Assembly (NCBI GenBank): GCA_964384555.1
Contig: CAYLLA010000001.1
Span: 208,867 to 272,866, forward strand
From: CAG-390 sp964384555
GTDB lineage: Bacteria > Bacillota > Clostridia > Oscillospirales > CAG-272
DNA: 64,000 bases
Reading direction: 5' to 3'
Part shown: positions 41,389 through 49,902 of the stretch, piece by piece
How the letters are laid out: each line of letters opens with the position of its first letter
Numbering within the stretch: position 1 is the first letter of the stretch
Notes under the pieces: model-generated
What the model saw: only the letters and a program-made list of their open reading frames with translations
Told to the model about the DNA's origin: nothing
Databases searched by the model: none
Made by a program: the position numbers and the translations under genes

Positions 41389-42732
41389 TCAGCAGATGCC
41401 CTGCCAAAGCATGGCCTCGGCTACCTTGCAAAATCCTGCGATGTTTGCACCGACAACAAGGTCGCCCGGGTGACCGTACTGTGCCGCCGCCTCGGATGCG
41501 TTTTTGTAGATGTTCTTCATAATGCCGTGCAGACGCTCATCGACCTCTTCAAAGCTCCAAGAGAGGCGCATAGAGTTTTGTGACATTTCAAGACCGCTCG
41601 TTGCCACGCCGCCGGCGTTGGATGCCTTTGCGGGAGCAAAGAGTATTCCGTTTGACTTGAAGATCTCAATGGCTTCCGGGGTTGAGGGCATGTTAGCACC
41701 CTCGGCCACAGCCATAACACCGTTCTTTACAAGTGCCGCCGCACCCTCTGCATCAAGCTCGTTTTGAGTGGCGCAGGGAAGTGCGATATCGCAGGGAACC
41801 GTCCAGATCTCGCGGCAGTTGGGTACGAATTTAACGCCTTTTTTGGCCGCGTACTCACTGATACGTGCGCGGCGGACCTCTTTTATCTCCTTCATGAGAT
41901 CGATATCGATGCCGTCCTCGTCAACAACATAACCTGACGAATCACTCATTGCAATGACCTTTGCGCCGAGTGTCTGCGCCTTTACCGCGGCATATGTTGC
42001 AACATTGCCGGAGCCGGAGATGACCACGCGCTTACCCTCAAAGGATGTGCCTGCATCGCGGAGCATCTCATCTGTGAAATAGCAAAGACCGAATCCAGTT
42101 GCCTCTGTACGTGCAAGCGAGCCGCCGGCTTTAAGTGACTTGCCGGTAAGCACGCCCGTGAACTCATTGCGAAGCTTTTTATACTGTCCAAAGAGATAGC
42201 CTATCTCGCGGCTGCCAACACCGATGTCACCTGCGGGAACATCTGTGTCAGGTCCTATGTGTCTGTAAAGCTCGGACATAAACGCTTGGCAAAAGCGCAT
42301 TATCTCGCCATCGCTCTTGCCCTTGGGGTCAAAATCAGATCCGCCTTTTGCGCCACCCATGGGAAGACCTGTAAGCGAGTTTTTAAATGTCTGCTCAAAG
42401 CCAAGAAATTTAATTATAGAGGCGTTAACGCTGGGATGGAAACGAAGTCCGCCCTTATAAGGACCTATGGCCGAGTTAAACTGTACGCGATAGCCGCGGT
42501 TAACATTTACATTGCCGTTATCATCCACCCACGCAACACGGAATGTGATCATGCGCTCGGGCTCTACCAGCCGTTCTATGATCCCCGCCTCAACGATATC
42601 GGGTCTTGCGCGAAGGATGGGAGAGATGGATTCAAGCACTTCGCTGACCGCCTGAATGAACTCGGGCTCGCCCGGGTTTCTCTTTTGTACATCGGAAATG
42701 ATTTTTGCAATAAAATCCTCGTTATATTTCAT
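41389..42732 (-). CDS. gdhA: NADP-specific glutamate dehydrogenase
   Basis: 447 residues, the length of hexameric NADP-type enzymes. It aminates 2-oxoglutarate with ammonia and NADPH. The substrate-binding domain shows GPYKGGLRFHPSVN, LPMGGAKGGSDFDPKGKSD (catalytic lysine in the GGAKGG context) and PAGDIGVGSREIGYLFGQYK. The Rossmann domain shows GKRVVISGSGNVATYAAVKA, and ALPCATQNELD and VAEGANMPSTPEAI follow. It has its own strong promoter and AGGAGG before the ATG, so it is independent of clpC upstream. It is likely a main ammonia assimilation route. Confidence 0.96.
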   Translation of the reverse strand: MKYNEDFIAKIISDVQKRNPGEPEFIQAVSEVLESISPILRARPDIVEAGIIERLVEPERMITFRVAWVDDNGNVNVNRGYRVQFNSAIGPYKGGLRFHPSVNASIIKFLGFEQTFKNSLTGLPMGGAKGGSDFDPKGKSDGEIMRFCQAFMSELYRHIGPDTDVPAGDIGVGSREIGYLFGQYKKLRNEFTGVLTGKSLKAGGSLARTEATGFGLCYFTDEMLRDAGTSFEGKRVVISGSGNVATYAAVKAQTLGAKVIAMSDSSGYVVDEDGIDIDLMKEIKEVRRARISEYAAKKGVKFVPNCREIWTVPCDIALPCATQNELDAEGAAALVKNGVMAVAEGANMPSTPEAIEIFKSNGILFAPAKASNAGGVATSGLEMSQNSMRLSWSFEEVDERLHGIMKNIYKNASEAAAQYGHPGDLVVGANIAGFCKVAEAMLWQGIC

Positions 42733-42775
42733 TTTTAGTACCTCCTGAAGCTTGCATTAACTTTTTAACGGCGAT

Positions 42776-42804
42776 ATTATAGCACAAAAAAGAATTTCAG
42801 TCAA
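42776..42804 (-). promoter_or_regulatory. Predicted promoter of gdhA
   Basis: On the minus strand, TTGACT (42804-42799), a 17-nt spacer and TATAAT (42781-42776), about 44 nt before the gdhA start. Confidence 0.75.
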
Positions 42805-42828
42805 TACAAAATTGCAAAAAAATCAGTA

Positions 42829-45309
42829 TCATTTGATGTTAAATATTAAACGATCTCGCGCCTCATCCAAGGATATGTCGATCGCTGATATATTCCGGGG
42901 GTCTGCGGAGGATGCATTTATGATGATATCAGCCAATTTTTCTTCTATCTCACGCCTGATCATGCTCCGCAAAGGACGTGCACCACTGTGCTTGGCTATG
43001 GCGAGACGACATATGTGAGAAACGGTGGCATCATCAAAGGTGAGGTTCACGGCTGGAGTGCCGACTGCACAGCGTTTTGCAAGCTCCGCAAGCATTATCC
43101 TGCATATTTGCATCATAGACTCCTTGCCAAGCTCATCAAATATCACTATCTCGTCCAAACGGTTTAAAAGCTCGGGGCGAAATGTCGCTTCAATTGCCGC
43201 AGCTATGCGTTTCTTTTCGGCCGATTCTGTCGCGGTGGATGTGCTTTCGGTATACTCTCGGCTTCCATCAATTATATACTCGCCCCCGTTAAAGCCTATG
43301 GTGTTGGTGCGGCGGCGAGCGGCGCCGATATTGGTGGTCATTATGACTACCGTGTTCTTAAAGTCAGTCACGTTGCCCTCGCTGTCTGTCAGACATCCGT
43401 CCTCGAGTATCTGCAGTAAAAGATCAAAAATATCCGGGTGCGCCTTTTCTATCTCATCAAAAAGCACAACGCAGTACGGGCGGCGTTTTACCCGCTCGGT
43501 CAGCTGTCCGCCCTCGCCGTAGCCTACATATCCCGGGGGCGAGCCTATAAGCCTTGAGACACTGTGCTTTTCCATGTACTCGGACATATCAAACTTGATA
43601 AGTGCGCTCGGTGTACCGAACAGCTCCTCGGCAAGCACCGAGCAAAGCTTGGTCTTTCCAACACCACTGTCGCCCGCAAAGATAAAAGAGCCTGTGGGGC
43701 GGTCGGGGTCTGAAAGGCCAAGCCGCCCGCGCTTTATTGCCGATGCGACGGCCGCAACAGCAGCCCGCTGACCTATCACGTGCCGTGATAGCACCGACTC
43801 AAGACCTGCCAGCCGCGCTGCCTCATCAGTGCCGAGGCAGTTCAAGGGAACGCCGCTCATTTCCGTCACCACTGCCGTCACATCATCGGCGGTGACAGTG
43901 GCAGGGTCATGCTTTCTTTTTTCGGCGGCCGAGGATGCCGTACTTCGAATTCCAAGCTCGCGGTCGCGCAGAGATGCCGCAAGCTCAAAATCCTGATCGC
44001 GTATTGCATTCTCTTTAGCGCGGCGCACCTCGCGCAGCTCGCGCTCTATGCTTTCCATGCTGTCGGGGGATGCCGCCATTGCTATACGCTTGCAAGCCGC
44101 CGCTTCATCTATAAGATCTATCGCTTTATCTGGCAAACGGCGGTCGGTGATGAATCGTGCCGACAGCTGAACTGCGGCCTCTATTGCCTCGTCTGCTATC
44201 TTAAGCCCGTGGTGCGCTTCGTACCTTTGGCGCAGACCCAAAAGAATGAGCCGTGCCTCGGCGGGCGTAGGTTCTGCGACCATTATTGGCTGAAAACGCC
44301 TGGCAAGCGCAGTGTCTCGTTCTATATGCCTGTGATATTCCGTTGTTGTGGTAGAGCCGATCACACGAATCTCGCCGCGTGCCAATGCGGGCTTGAGTAT
44401 ATTTGCGGCATCTAATGCGCCCTCGGCCGCTCCCGCACCGGTGATCATGTGTATCTCGTCAATAAACATAATAAGATCCGGTGCTCGGGATGCTTCCTCA
44501 ATGACCTTTTTTATTCGGTCTTCAAACTCGCCTCTGTACTTTGCGCCGGCTATCATTGACGGCAGGTCAAGAGTTACTATTCTTTGACCCGCAAGCATAT
44601 CCGGAACGTTGCCCGCCGCCATTCGCACGGCAAGCCCCTCTACTATTGCCGTCTTTCCCACCCCCGGTTCACCGATAAGGCAAGGATTGTTCTTTCTCCT
44701 GCGGCAAAGCACCTGTATCATCCGCTCTGTTTCACTATCTCTGCCGATTGCGGGGTCAAGCCTGCCCGCCTCCGCAGCGGCAGTCAAGTCACGGCCGTAT
44801 TTTGATATGGTTGGTGCACCCTCGATCGCCGTGTCCTGCGCCGCATCTTCCAACGCGCCGCCCGCGGTCTTTTTTTGGCTTTCAAGATAGGAGATGATGT
44901 CGCGCCGCACCGCGCTTACCGATACTCCTGTATCCTCAAGCATTTTGATCGCCGCGCCGTCACGGCAATCGCAAAGGGCAAGCAGCATGTGCTCTGTGCC
45001 GATCAAGGCTCTTGCCGATCTTGCGGCATTGCCTGCGGATGCTTCTATCAGCCGCCGCAGTTTGGGAGTCATATCCGATGGTATCAGCTCGCGCGGGCGG
45101 TCAGTACCTCCGCATTTGTCTGCTATTGCGTAAAGCTTTTCGTATTCGGCACCGCGGGCGTAGAGCAAGCGGGCGGCGACTGATGACTCCTCGACGAGCA
45201 TGCCGAGGATGATATGCTCTGTTCCGATATAGCTGTAGCCAAGCTCCGAGGCGATTTCAAGCGCCCGATCGAGCGTGTTTTGTGCTTTTTGTGAAAATCT
45301 GCTTTTCAT
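42829..45309 (-). CDS. clpC: ATP-dependent Clp protease ATP-binding subunit ClpC
   Basis: 826 residues. The N-domain holds two Clp repeats (SQKAQNTLDRALEIASELGYSYIGTEHIILGML, cited as GYSYIGTEHIILGML, and RALIGTEHMLLALC). AAA1 has GEPGVGKTAIVEGL (about 216), FIDEIHMITGAGAAEG and an arginine finger region TALARRFQPI. A UVR-like coiled-coil middle segment (RAKENAIRDQDFELAASLRDRE, about 415-435) distinguishes ClpC from ClpA. AAA2 has GDSGVGKTKLCSVLAEELF (about 540), VVLFDEIEKAHPDIF and SGARPLRSMIRREIE. It unfolds substrates for ClpP. The usual ctsR-mcsA-mcsB partners are absent, so arginine-phosphate targeting through McsB is not supported locally. Confidence 0.95.
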   Translation of the reverse strand: MKSRFSQKAQNTLDRALEIASELGYSYIGTEHIILGMLVEESSVAARLLYARGAEYEKLYAIADKCGGTDRPRELIPSDMTPKLRRLIEASAGNAARSARALIGTEHMLLALCDCRDGAAIKMLEDTGVSVSAVRRDIISYLESQKKTAGGALEDAAQDTAIEGAPTISKYGRDLTAAAEAGRLDPAIGRDSETERMIQVLCRRRKNNPCLIGEPGVGKTAIVEGLAVRMAAGNVPDMLAGQRIVTLDLPSMIAGAKYRGEFEDRIKKVIEEASRAPDLIMFIDEIHMITGAGAAEGALDAANILKPALARGEIRVIGSTTTTEYHRHIERDTALARRFQPIMVAEPTPAEARLILLGLRQRYEAHHGLKIADEAIEAAVQLSARFITDRRLPDKAIDLIDEAAACKRIAMAASPDSMESIERELREVRRAKENAIRDQDFELAASLRDRELGIRSTASSAAEKRKHDPATVTADDVTAVVTEMSGVPLNCLGTDEAARLAGLESVLSRHVIGQRAAVAAVASAIKRGRLGLSDPDRPTGSFIFAGDSGVGKTKLCSVLAEELFGTPSALIKFDMSEYMEKHSVSRLIGSPPGYVGYGEGGQLTERVKRRPYCVVLFDEIEKAHPDIFDLLLQILEDGCLTDSEGNVTDFKNTVVIMTTNIGAARRRTNTIGFNGGEYIIDGSREYTESTSTATESAEKKRIAAAIEATFRPELLNRLDEIVIFDELGKESMMQICRIMLAELAKRCAVGTPAVNLTFDDATVSHICRLAIAKHSGARPLRSMIRREIEEKLADIIINASSADPRNISAIDISLDEARDRLIFNIK

Positions 45310-45426
45310 CTGTCTCGTCTCTCTCCGCAGTGCCTACTTTGTTTTTTGCAATTATATTTTTGATTTTACATGGCATATATAGCACTGTTACAGCTATTTT
45401 TGACCTGCCGTGCTGGATTTATGCCG

Positions 45427-45963
45427 TCAAGGGTCGGTGTATAAAAGATAATATCCGTAGGCGCGTGCCAGTGCATCCCATGTCATTTTATCCACCTCTC
45501 CGTTTATCGGCAAAAGATTTACCGTCTGCAATTCGCGCACCGCTGCCTCGGTCTCCGTGTCATATACGCCACTGACCATAAGAGATACGCCGTCATATAT
45601 TGCGGATACCTCCAAAAGCATGAACTGTATCAGCTTAACTATCGGTGCGCGGCTTCCGCGTTCGACCTTATAGCCGTCGGGAGCATCGGGAAATGGCGAT
45701 ATGCCAAGTGGCGGGGCATACTTTTCGGTGGTGACCTCGTATGCCTCAAACAATCGCTCAAATGTTACTTTGTCGGCAATGCCGTTCTCCGCAAGACCGT
45801 TCAGTGCCTGAAAAGCGCGTATAGCACGCGTAGTCTCATCACCTGCAACACCGTCTATCGGCGGTGGTGGGATGGACGGCTCAAAATAGGATAGCCTGCG
45901 CAGGTATCTTTGGATATTTTCTCGTGCCGCTTTTTCGGTGGCTTCATTTATTGCTTTGCTCAT
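45427..45963 (-). CDS. Protein with two peptidoglycan-binding (PG_binding_1) domains
   Basis: 178 residues, no signal peptide visible. Two PG_binding_1-type three-helix repeats are seen: residues ~12-65 (IQRYLRRLSYFEPSIPPPPIDGVAGDETTRAIRAFQ, cited as DGVAGDETTRAIRAFQALNGL) and ~105-170 (IVKLIQFMLLEVSAIY, VSGVYDTETEAAVRELQ, INGEVDKMTWDALA). Such repeats bind peptidoglycan or spore-wall components. It follows the SpoIID-like/PG-binding protein by 51 nt and is the last of a three-gene cluster. Lack of a signal peptide suggests action inside the mother cell or forespore, or non-classical export; inference. Confidence 0.8.
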   Translation of the reverse strand: MSKAINEATEKAARENIQRYLRRLSYFEPSIPPPPIDGVAGDETTRAIRAFQALNGLAENGIADKVTFERLFEAYEVTTEKYAPPLGISPFPDAPDGYKVERGSRAPIVKLIQFMLLEVSAIYDGVSLMVSGVYDTETEAAVRELQTVNLLPINGEVDKMTWDALARAYGYYLLYTDP

Positions 45964-46014
45964 TCTCTTGTCTCATCCTCCGTATGTATCATGTGACTCC
46001 AAGGATCGCGCGGC

Positions 46015-47412
46015 TCAGGATATGGGATACCCGGGATACTGCCCGTCTGCCAGTTCATCCCCGGCCGTTACATCCTCAAAAACACCGGCTATTGCATCCC
46101 ATGTTTCGATATTTACCACACCCGTGACAGGCAGACCGTAAAACTCTTGAAAAACGCGAACGGCATTATCCGTTACTTCACCAAAGTATCCGGTTGCGGG
46201 CACGCTTGGTATCTCGCCGAGTGTCTCGGATATTCGTCCGAGATATCGCTGCAAAAGCACGACCGCCTCGCCCTCCGAGCCAAGCCGCAACGGTGTTCCG
46301 CCAAATGGCACGGCACTCCCCTCGATATATTCAAGTGGAATGGTGCGAACGATGCCGAGATATGCGTTATATATGCTTTGCCAGGTGACGGGACCTACAA
46401 TGCCGTCCGCCGTAAGGCCAAATGTGTTTTGCGCATCGATCACAGCCGCCCTTGTTTCACTGCCGAATATTCCATCTACCGTCACAGATGGAATGCCCGG
46501 GTAGTAGCGCGAGAGATAGCTTATGTAGTATTGCAGATTGCGCACCGATTGCCCACGCGTCCCCTCGCTGAGCCGAGTGGGAAAATCCTGCGATACCTCG
46601 GTTATCAAAAGCCCCTCGGAGTTAAGCTCATTCAGCCTTTTTACCGCATTAAAATAAAAAATAATTGCATACCATGTTGCATTGCCGACTATGCCGTCCG
46701 CCGTCAGCCCCGCTATACGTTGAAATTCCATGACGGCGTCCTCGGTATCGGTTGAGAAAAGCCCGTCTGTCAACATAATTTTGGGTATGGCGGGATAGTT
46801 TTTGGATATTCTGTTCAGTCGTATCTGTAAATTCCTTACATCATTTCCGCCACTGCCGAGCCGTAAGGGAACTGCGGGGGCGGAGGCGCGTACATCCTCC
46901 ACCGGAACATTCGTAATTATGTCTATATCCTCGCCGTAATAACATTGCAGTATTTCATAGGGAGTCAGCCCTCGCTCGGCAAGCTCTACCGTGCCCCACT
47001 GCGAAAGTCCACCGCAGGTCACCGTGGTGCCGTTGCAGTATTGGGTAAACAGCGGCTCGATACTGCCGCGGCGCACTACATAGCTGTTAAACAGCTCGCC
47101 CGCCAGCTCGTTTATATTTTCAAATATGTCTCTGCCCTCAACAAAATACTGGTCAAAGGCGGTCGAATTGGTTATATCAAAATCATATCCGCGCGAACGA
47201 TAATATTCGGTGTATACGCGATTCAGCGCAAAGCTTACCTGTGCGTATATGTTTGCACGCAGTGCGTTCTCCGGCCAGTTTGGATAGATCTCGCTTGATG
47301 CAACGTTTGCTATGTAGCTCCAAAAGGGAAGTGTAACATTGCGTGCGGCGGATGACGGTGGGCCAAGGTGCACTGTTATCGTCGCTGGGATCACCGGTGT
47401 GACTGTTGGCAT
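46015..47412 (-). CDS. SpoIID-like N-terminal domain with three peptidoglycan-binding repeats
   Basis: 465 residues from the ATG at 47412, chosen because GGAGG lies five nt upstream. Residues ~20-165 resemble a shortened SpoIID/LytB domain: YIANVASSEIYPNWPENALRANIYAQV keeps the glutamate region and CGGLSQWGTVELAERGLTPYEILQCYYG matches the MSQYGA..LA.....Y..IL..YY end. The His/Cys zinc motif of SpoIID is not seen. Then come three PG_binding_1 repeats (about 180-250, 280-350, 375-450), each with a DG.FG..T..AV..FQ...GL..DG.V...TW pattern. No N-terminal signal peptide. Probably a spore cortex or wall-associated protein; the context is two further wall-type genes. Confidence 0.82.
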   Translation of the reverse strand: MPTVTPVIPATITVHLGPPSSAARNVTLPFWSYIANVASSEIYPNWPENALRANIYAQVSFALNRVYTEYYRSRGYDFDITNSTAFDQYFVEGRDIFENINELAGELFNSYVVRRGSIEPLFTQYCNGTTVTCGGLSQWGTVELAERGLTPYEILQCYYGEDIDIITNVPVEDVRASAPAVPLRLGSGGNDVRNLQIRLNRISKNYPAIPKIMLTDGLFSTDTEDAVMEFQRIAGLTADGIVGNATWYAIIFYFNAVKRLNELNSEGLLITEVSQDFPTRLSEGTRGQSVRNLQYYISYLSRYYPGIPSVTVDGIFGSETRAAVIDAQNTFGLTADGIVGPVTWQSIYNAYLGIVRTIPLEYIEGSAVPFGGTPLRLGSEGEAVVLLQRYLGRISETLGEIPSVPATGYFGEVTDNAVRVFQEFYGLPVTGVVNIETWDAIAGVFEDVTAGDELADGQYPGYPIS

Positions 47413-47459
47413 CATTGCCTCCTTATCTCTTTTGTACGTTTTTTTGCACTCCACGCCGT

Positions 47460-47948
47460 TCAAAGCGGAGGCTGCTGTGATTCGGGATAGATGATCCTGT
47501 CATCCTCTCGACTGCCGTCAGCACGGCCGTTTTCCGGCAGGGGTATCATCCCAACGTTTTGTACCGATGTTATGCCGTCGTATATCGGCACACTTTCAAA
47601 TATCGGCGTATAGTAGCCGTCAAGGAAAACATCTACTCCGTAGATCGAGTAGGGTAGTGTGCCGCCGGGACTTTGTGCCTCGGCTCGCGGCGGCGCAGGA
47701 AGCGTGAGCGCGGGGGCCATCCCACTGCGATCTGTTATAAGTGATGCTATTATTCCGCCGCCCGATGGGGTGTTGCGCACAACAACTACCGCGCCCTCAA
47801 GCGGAACAGCCCCCGATGCCGTGAAAACTCGTACTATCAGCCGCCCACTGCCGCCATCAACAGTACCTCCTGCCCCTTTATCATCCTCAACTGTTTCTCC
47901 GCTGCGAGCGGTCATATTTTCTTTTTCATATTCATCACGATCTGTCAT
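47460..47948 (-). CDS. Carboxypeptidase-regulatory-like (transthyretin-like) domain protein
   Basis: 162 residues from the ATG at 47948 (GGAGG with nine-nt spacer); the longer ORF has 95 extra residues overlapping the tRNA promoter region. A charged, Gly-rich N-terminus (1-35) precedes a beta-sandwich domain: RLIVRVFTASGAVPLEGAVVVVR, IIASLITDRSGMAPALTLPAPP, YSIYGVDVFLDGYYTPIFESVPIYDG. The pattern (surface carbohydrate or protein-binding carboxypeptidase-regulatory-like fold) and Pro-rich end (YPESQQPPL) fit a wall-associated role. It is first in the cluster with the SpoIID-like/PG-binding genes, 47 nt apart, so a joint function at the peptidoglycan is likely but not shown. Confidence 0.7.
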   Translation of the reverse strand: MTDRDEYEKENMTARSGETVEDDKGAGGTVDGGSGRLIVRVFTASGAVPLEGAVVVVRNTPSGGGIIASLITDRSGMAPALTLPAPPRAEAQSPGGTLPYSIYGVDVFLDGYYTPIFESVPIYDGITSVQNVGMIPLPENGRADGSREDDRIIYPESQQPPL

Positions 47949-48117
47949 CGAACCACCTCCGTTACAGCACAGCACGGGTGCCTTCTTCTGTACCATCTTA
48001 TGCCGCCGCACTGCCGTGTGACAGCGCGACGGGAGAGGAATTAGACAAAAGATCCGCCCCAAACTGCATATGAACGAAAAAAACTTTCCAAAACAGAATA
48101 AAAAATCGCCTGCGGGC

Positions 48118-48146
48118 TTGATTTTTAAGAAAATATATGCTATAAT
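48118..48146 (+). promoter_or_regulatory. Promoter of tRNA-Leu
   Basis: TTGATT (48118-48123), a 17-nt spacer and TATAAT (48141-48146) end 34 nt before the tRNA. Confidence 0.7.
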
Positions 48147-48180
48147 AACAATGTTGTTTGTTTTCGCAACCGCACAGTAT

Positions 48181-48267
48181 GCCGGTGTGGTGGAATTGGC
48201 AGACGCCCGGGACTCAAAATCCCGTGTCTTCACGGACGTGCGGGTTCGACCCCCGCCACCGGCACCA
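48181..48267 (+). tRNA. tRNA-Leu (anticodon CAA)
   Basis: 87 nt including an encoded CCA. The acceptor stem GCCGGTG pairs with CACCGGC (48257-48263). The D-arm, a long variable arm typical of leucine tRNA, and a GGTTCGACC T-arm are present. The anticodon loop is CTCAAAA closed by CGGGA/TCCCG, giving anticodon CAA, which reads UUG. The encoded 3' CCA follows discriminator A. Confidence 0.95.
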
Positions 48268-48270
48268 AAT

Positions 48271-48305
48271 GGGCTGTCGCGCCAAGCGACAGCCCATATT
48301 TTTCT
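48271..48305 (+). terminator. Terminator of tRNA-Leu
   Basis: GGGCTGTCGC (48271-48280) and its exact complement (48286-48295) with a 5-nt loop, followed by ATATTTTTC, start three nt after the tRNA CCA end. Confidence 0.85.
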
Positions 48306-48517
48306 TTATACTGAATACCGAGCGCGGTATTTATACGTTCAGCTTAACCGCCGCCTTGTGCGGTTGCAACTCGGGCTTTATCTAACATCAGCATCGGAAC
48401 GGCGTATCGCGCGGTGTCCGATGCTTTTGCTTTTTTTGCCGCCAGCCTACTGTCACGCGCTGACATCCGACAGTTCTCGGGCGGATATCGATACCCAAAA
48501 ATACAATGGAGGCGTAA
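48306..48517 (+). ncRNA. Structured leader or small RNA upstream of the phosphatidyltransferase gene
   Basis: The 212-nt gap has no ORF with an RBS. It folds locally into AATACCG/CGGTATT (48314-48320, 48325-48331), AACCGC/GCGGTT (48346-48351, 48360-48365) and a terminator-like GCATCGGA/TCCGATGC (48391-48398, 48417-48424), followed by TTTTGCTTTTTTT. The phosphatidyltransferase starts about 80 nt after that T-tract. It could be an attenuator leader or an independent small RNA. I recognise no known riboswitch class, and the promoter is unclear. Confidence 0.4.
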
Positions 48518-49087
48518 ATGAGGAATCTATTAACATTGCCAAATATGCTGACCGCGTTGCGCATGGTGGGCGCGGCCATCCTTTTCTTCATACCGCCGCT
48601 GACGATGGAATTTTTTGTTATATACAGCCTGTGCGGTTTCAGCGATGTTTTGGACGGAGTGATAGCTCGCGCCAGCCACGGAACGACCGAGTTCGGAGCA
48701 AAGCTTGACAGCTGTGCGGACCTATTGTTCTACGCGGCGATGATACTGCGCATATTCCCGATACTTTGGGATAGACTGCCAAAGCCTATTTGGATCTTCG
48801 TTTTGATAGCTTTGGCCTTGCGCTTGACGGCTTACCTGACGGCGGCCGTGCGATATCATAGGTTTGCCGCGCTCCACACATATATGAACAAGCTGACAGG
48901 TCTTGCGGTCTTTATGCTGCCGTATTTTATTGCAGGGAATGCAGGCACGGTGTACTGCTGGATCGCCTGTGCCATCGGCTTTTTGGCATCCGCGGAGGAG
49001 CTTTTGATCCATATCATAAGACCTGAGTACAAGCCCGGCGTCATGACACTGCTTGACCTTGTCCCCAAGAGCGGTGTAACAAAATGA
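48518..49087 (+). CDS. CDP-alcohol phosphatidyltransferase family protein
   Basis: 189 residues, polytopic. The class I CDP-alcohol motif D-x2-DG-x2-AR-x8-G-x3-D-x3-D is complete in SDVLDGVIARASHGTTEFGAKLDSCAD (residues ~42-69; key residues D43, D46, G47, A50, R51, G60, D64, D68). N-terminal LTLPNMLTALRMVGA is also typical. It joins a phosphatidyl group from CDP-diacylglycerol to an alcohol such as glycerol-3-phosphate, inositol or serine. The sequence resembles PgsA-like and small clostridial homologues, but the exact alcohol cannot be read from the motif. GGAGGC lies before the ATG. A terminator follows. Confidence 0.85.
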   Translation: MRNLLTLPNMLTALRMVGAAILFFIPPLTMEFFVIYSLCGFSDVLDGVIARASHGTTEFGAKLDSCADLLFYAAMILRIFPILWDRLPKPIWIFVLIALALRLTAYLTAAVRYHRFAALHTYMNKLTGLAVFMLPYFIAGNAGTVYCWIACAIGFLASAEELLIHIIRPEYKPGVMTLLDLVPKSGVTK

Positions 49088-49135
49088 GGGAATATAAATA
49101 ACGACTAAAAATTAACATATCCTGATCAAAATTAT

Positions 49136-49180
49136 AAACGACCGCATCATTTTTTAAACCATTTGCGGTCGTTTTGTATT
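49136..49180 (+). terminator. Terminator after phosphatidyltransferase gene
   Basis: AAACGACCGCA (49136-49146) pairs perfectly with 49164-49174 and is followed by a T-rich stretch. Confidence 0.75.
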
Positions 49181-49207
49181 TAAAAAAAGTTTTTATAAAA
49201 TAAACAT

Positions 49208-49236
49208 TTGACAAATCGATTTTTTTAGTGTATAAT
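49208..49236 (+). promoter_or_regulatory. Consensus promoter of carD
   Basis: TTGACA (49208-49213), a 17-nt spacer and TATAAT (49231-49236) lie 56 nt before the carD ATG. Confidence 0.8.
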
Positions 49237-49292
49237 ATTATATGTAATAATTAAATTGCAATTACATAGCTTGATGCTGAAAGGAGCGTAAA

Positions 49293-49805
49293 ATGTTTAA
49301 TATCGGAGAGCTGATCATGTATGGAACTAACGGTGTTTGCAGAGTTGACGGGGTAACGAGCTCACCATTTGATCCCGAGGATAAAAGGGAATATTATGTC
49401 CTGAAGCCGGTGCATGATCAATCTAACCTCGTGATCTACACGCCGGTGGAAAACGAAAATGTCATAATGAGGCCGCTCCTGTCTCGTGAAGCGGCGGAGG
49501 ATTTTATTTACGCCATCGATGATATCGAGCCTATAGAGGTGGAAAATGAGCGCTCGCGGCGTGATGTATACCGTGAGGCTCTGCGCACCACTATCCCCGA
49601 AAATTATGTTCGCATAGTTAAGGCCGTAAGATTCCGTCGTGAGGAATTCAGCCGTTCTCGCCGCCGCCTGCCGGATCTTGATATTGATTTTGAGCATTCT
49701 GCGTACAGCTGTCTGCTTGGCGAGCTTTCCGAGGTGCTTGGTGTCAGCAGAGACAAGATGGATGAGATGATATCCAAAAAGCTTGGCAAAAAGGCTACGG
49801 TATAA
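49293..49805 (+). CDS. carD: CarD-family transcription regulator
   Basis: 170 residues. The N-terminal RNA polymerase interacting domain starts FNIGELIMYGTNGVCRVDGV and contains EYYVLKPVHDQSNLVIYTPVE, as in CarD/CdnL and TRCF-RID domains. The C-terminal part is helical and basic, with RFRREEFSRSRRRLPDLD and LLGELSEVLGVSRDKMDEMI. CarD binds the RNA polymerase beta subunit and stabilises open complexes at many promoters. GAAAGGAGC precedes the ATG and a consensus promoter drives it alone. An imperfect hairpin (about 49842-49881) follows as terminator. Confidence 0.9.
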   Translation: MFNIGELIMYGTNGVCRVDGVTSSPFDPEDKREYYVLKPVHDQSNLVIYTPVENENVIMRPLLSREAAEDFIYAIDDIEPIEVENERSRRDVYREALRTTIPENYVRIVKAVRFRREEFSRSRRRLPDLDIDFEHSAYSCLLGELSEVLGVSRDKMDEMISKKLGKKATV

Positions 49806-49841
49806 CTATAAAAACAATACAAAACAAGAAAGAATTATGAC

Positions 49842-49881
49842 CGTCCGACGGATGTCCATTGACACCCATCGGACGGCGATT
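49842..49881. terminator. Terminator-like hairpin between carD and TPM gene
   Basis: ACCGTCCGA..GGATGTC pairs with GACACCC.ATCGGACGG, with a few mismatches, between convergent genes. No strong T-run. Confidence 0.5.
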
Positions 49882-49902
49882 TATTGGTTAGTCTGTTTCG
49901 GA

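Noticed and set aside
45395..45410. CtsR-box-like AGGTCAAA half site upstream of clpC (minus strand)
   Set aside because: Only the first heptad matches; the second repeat fails at most positions.
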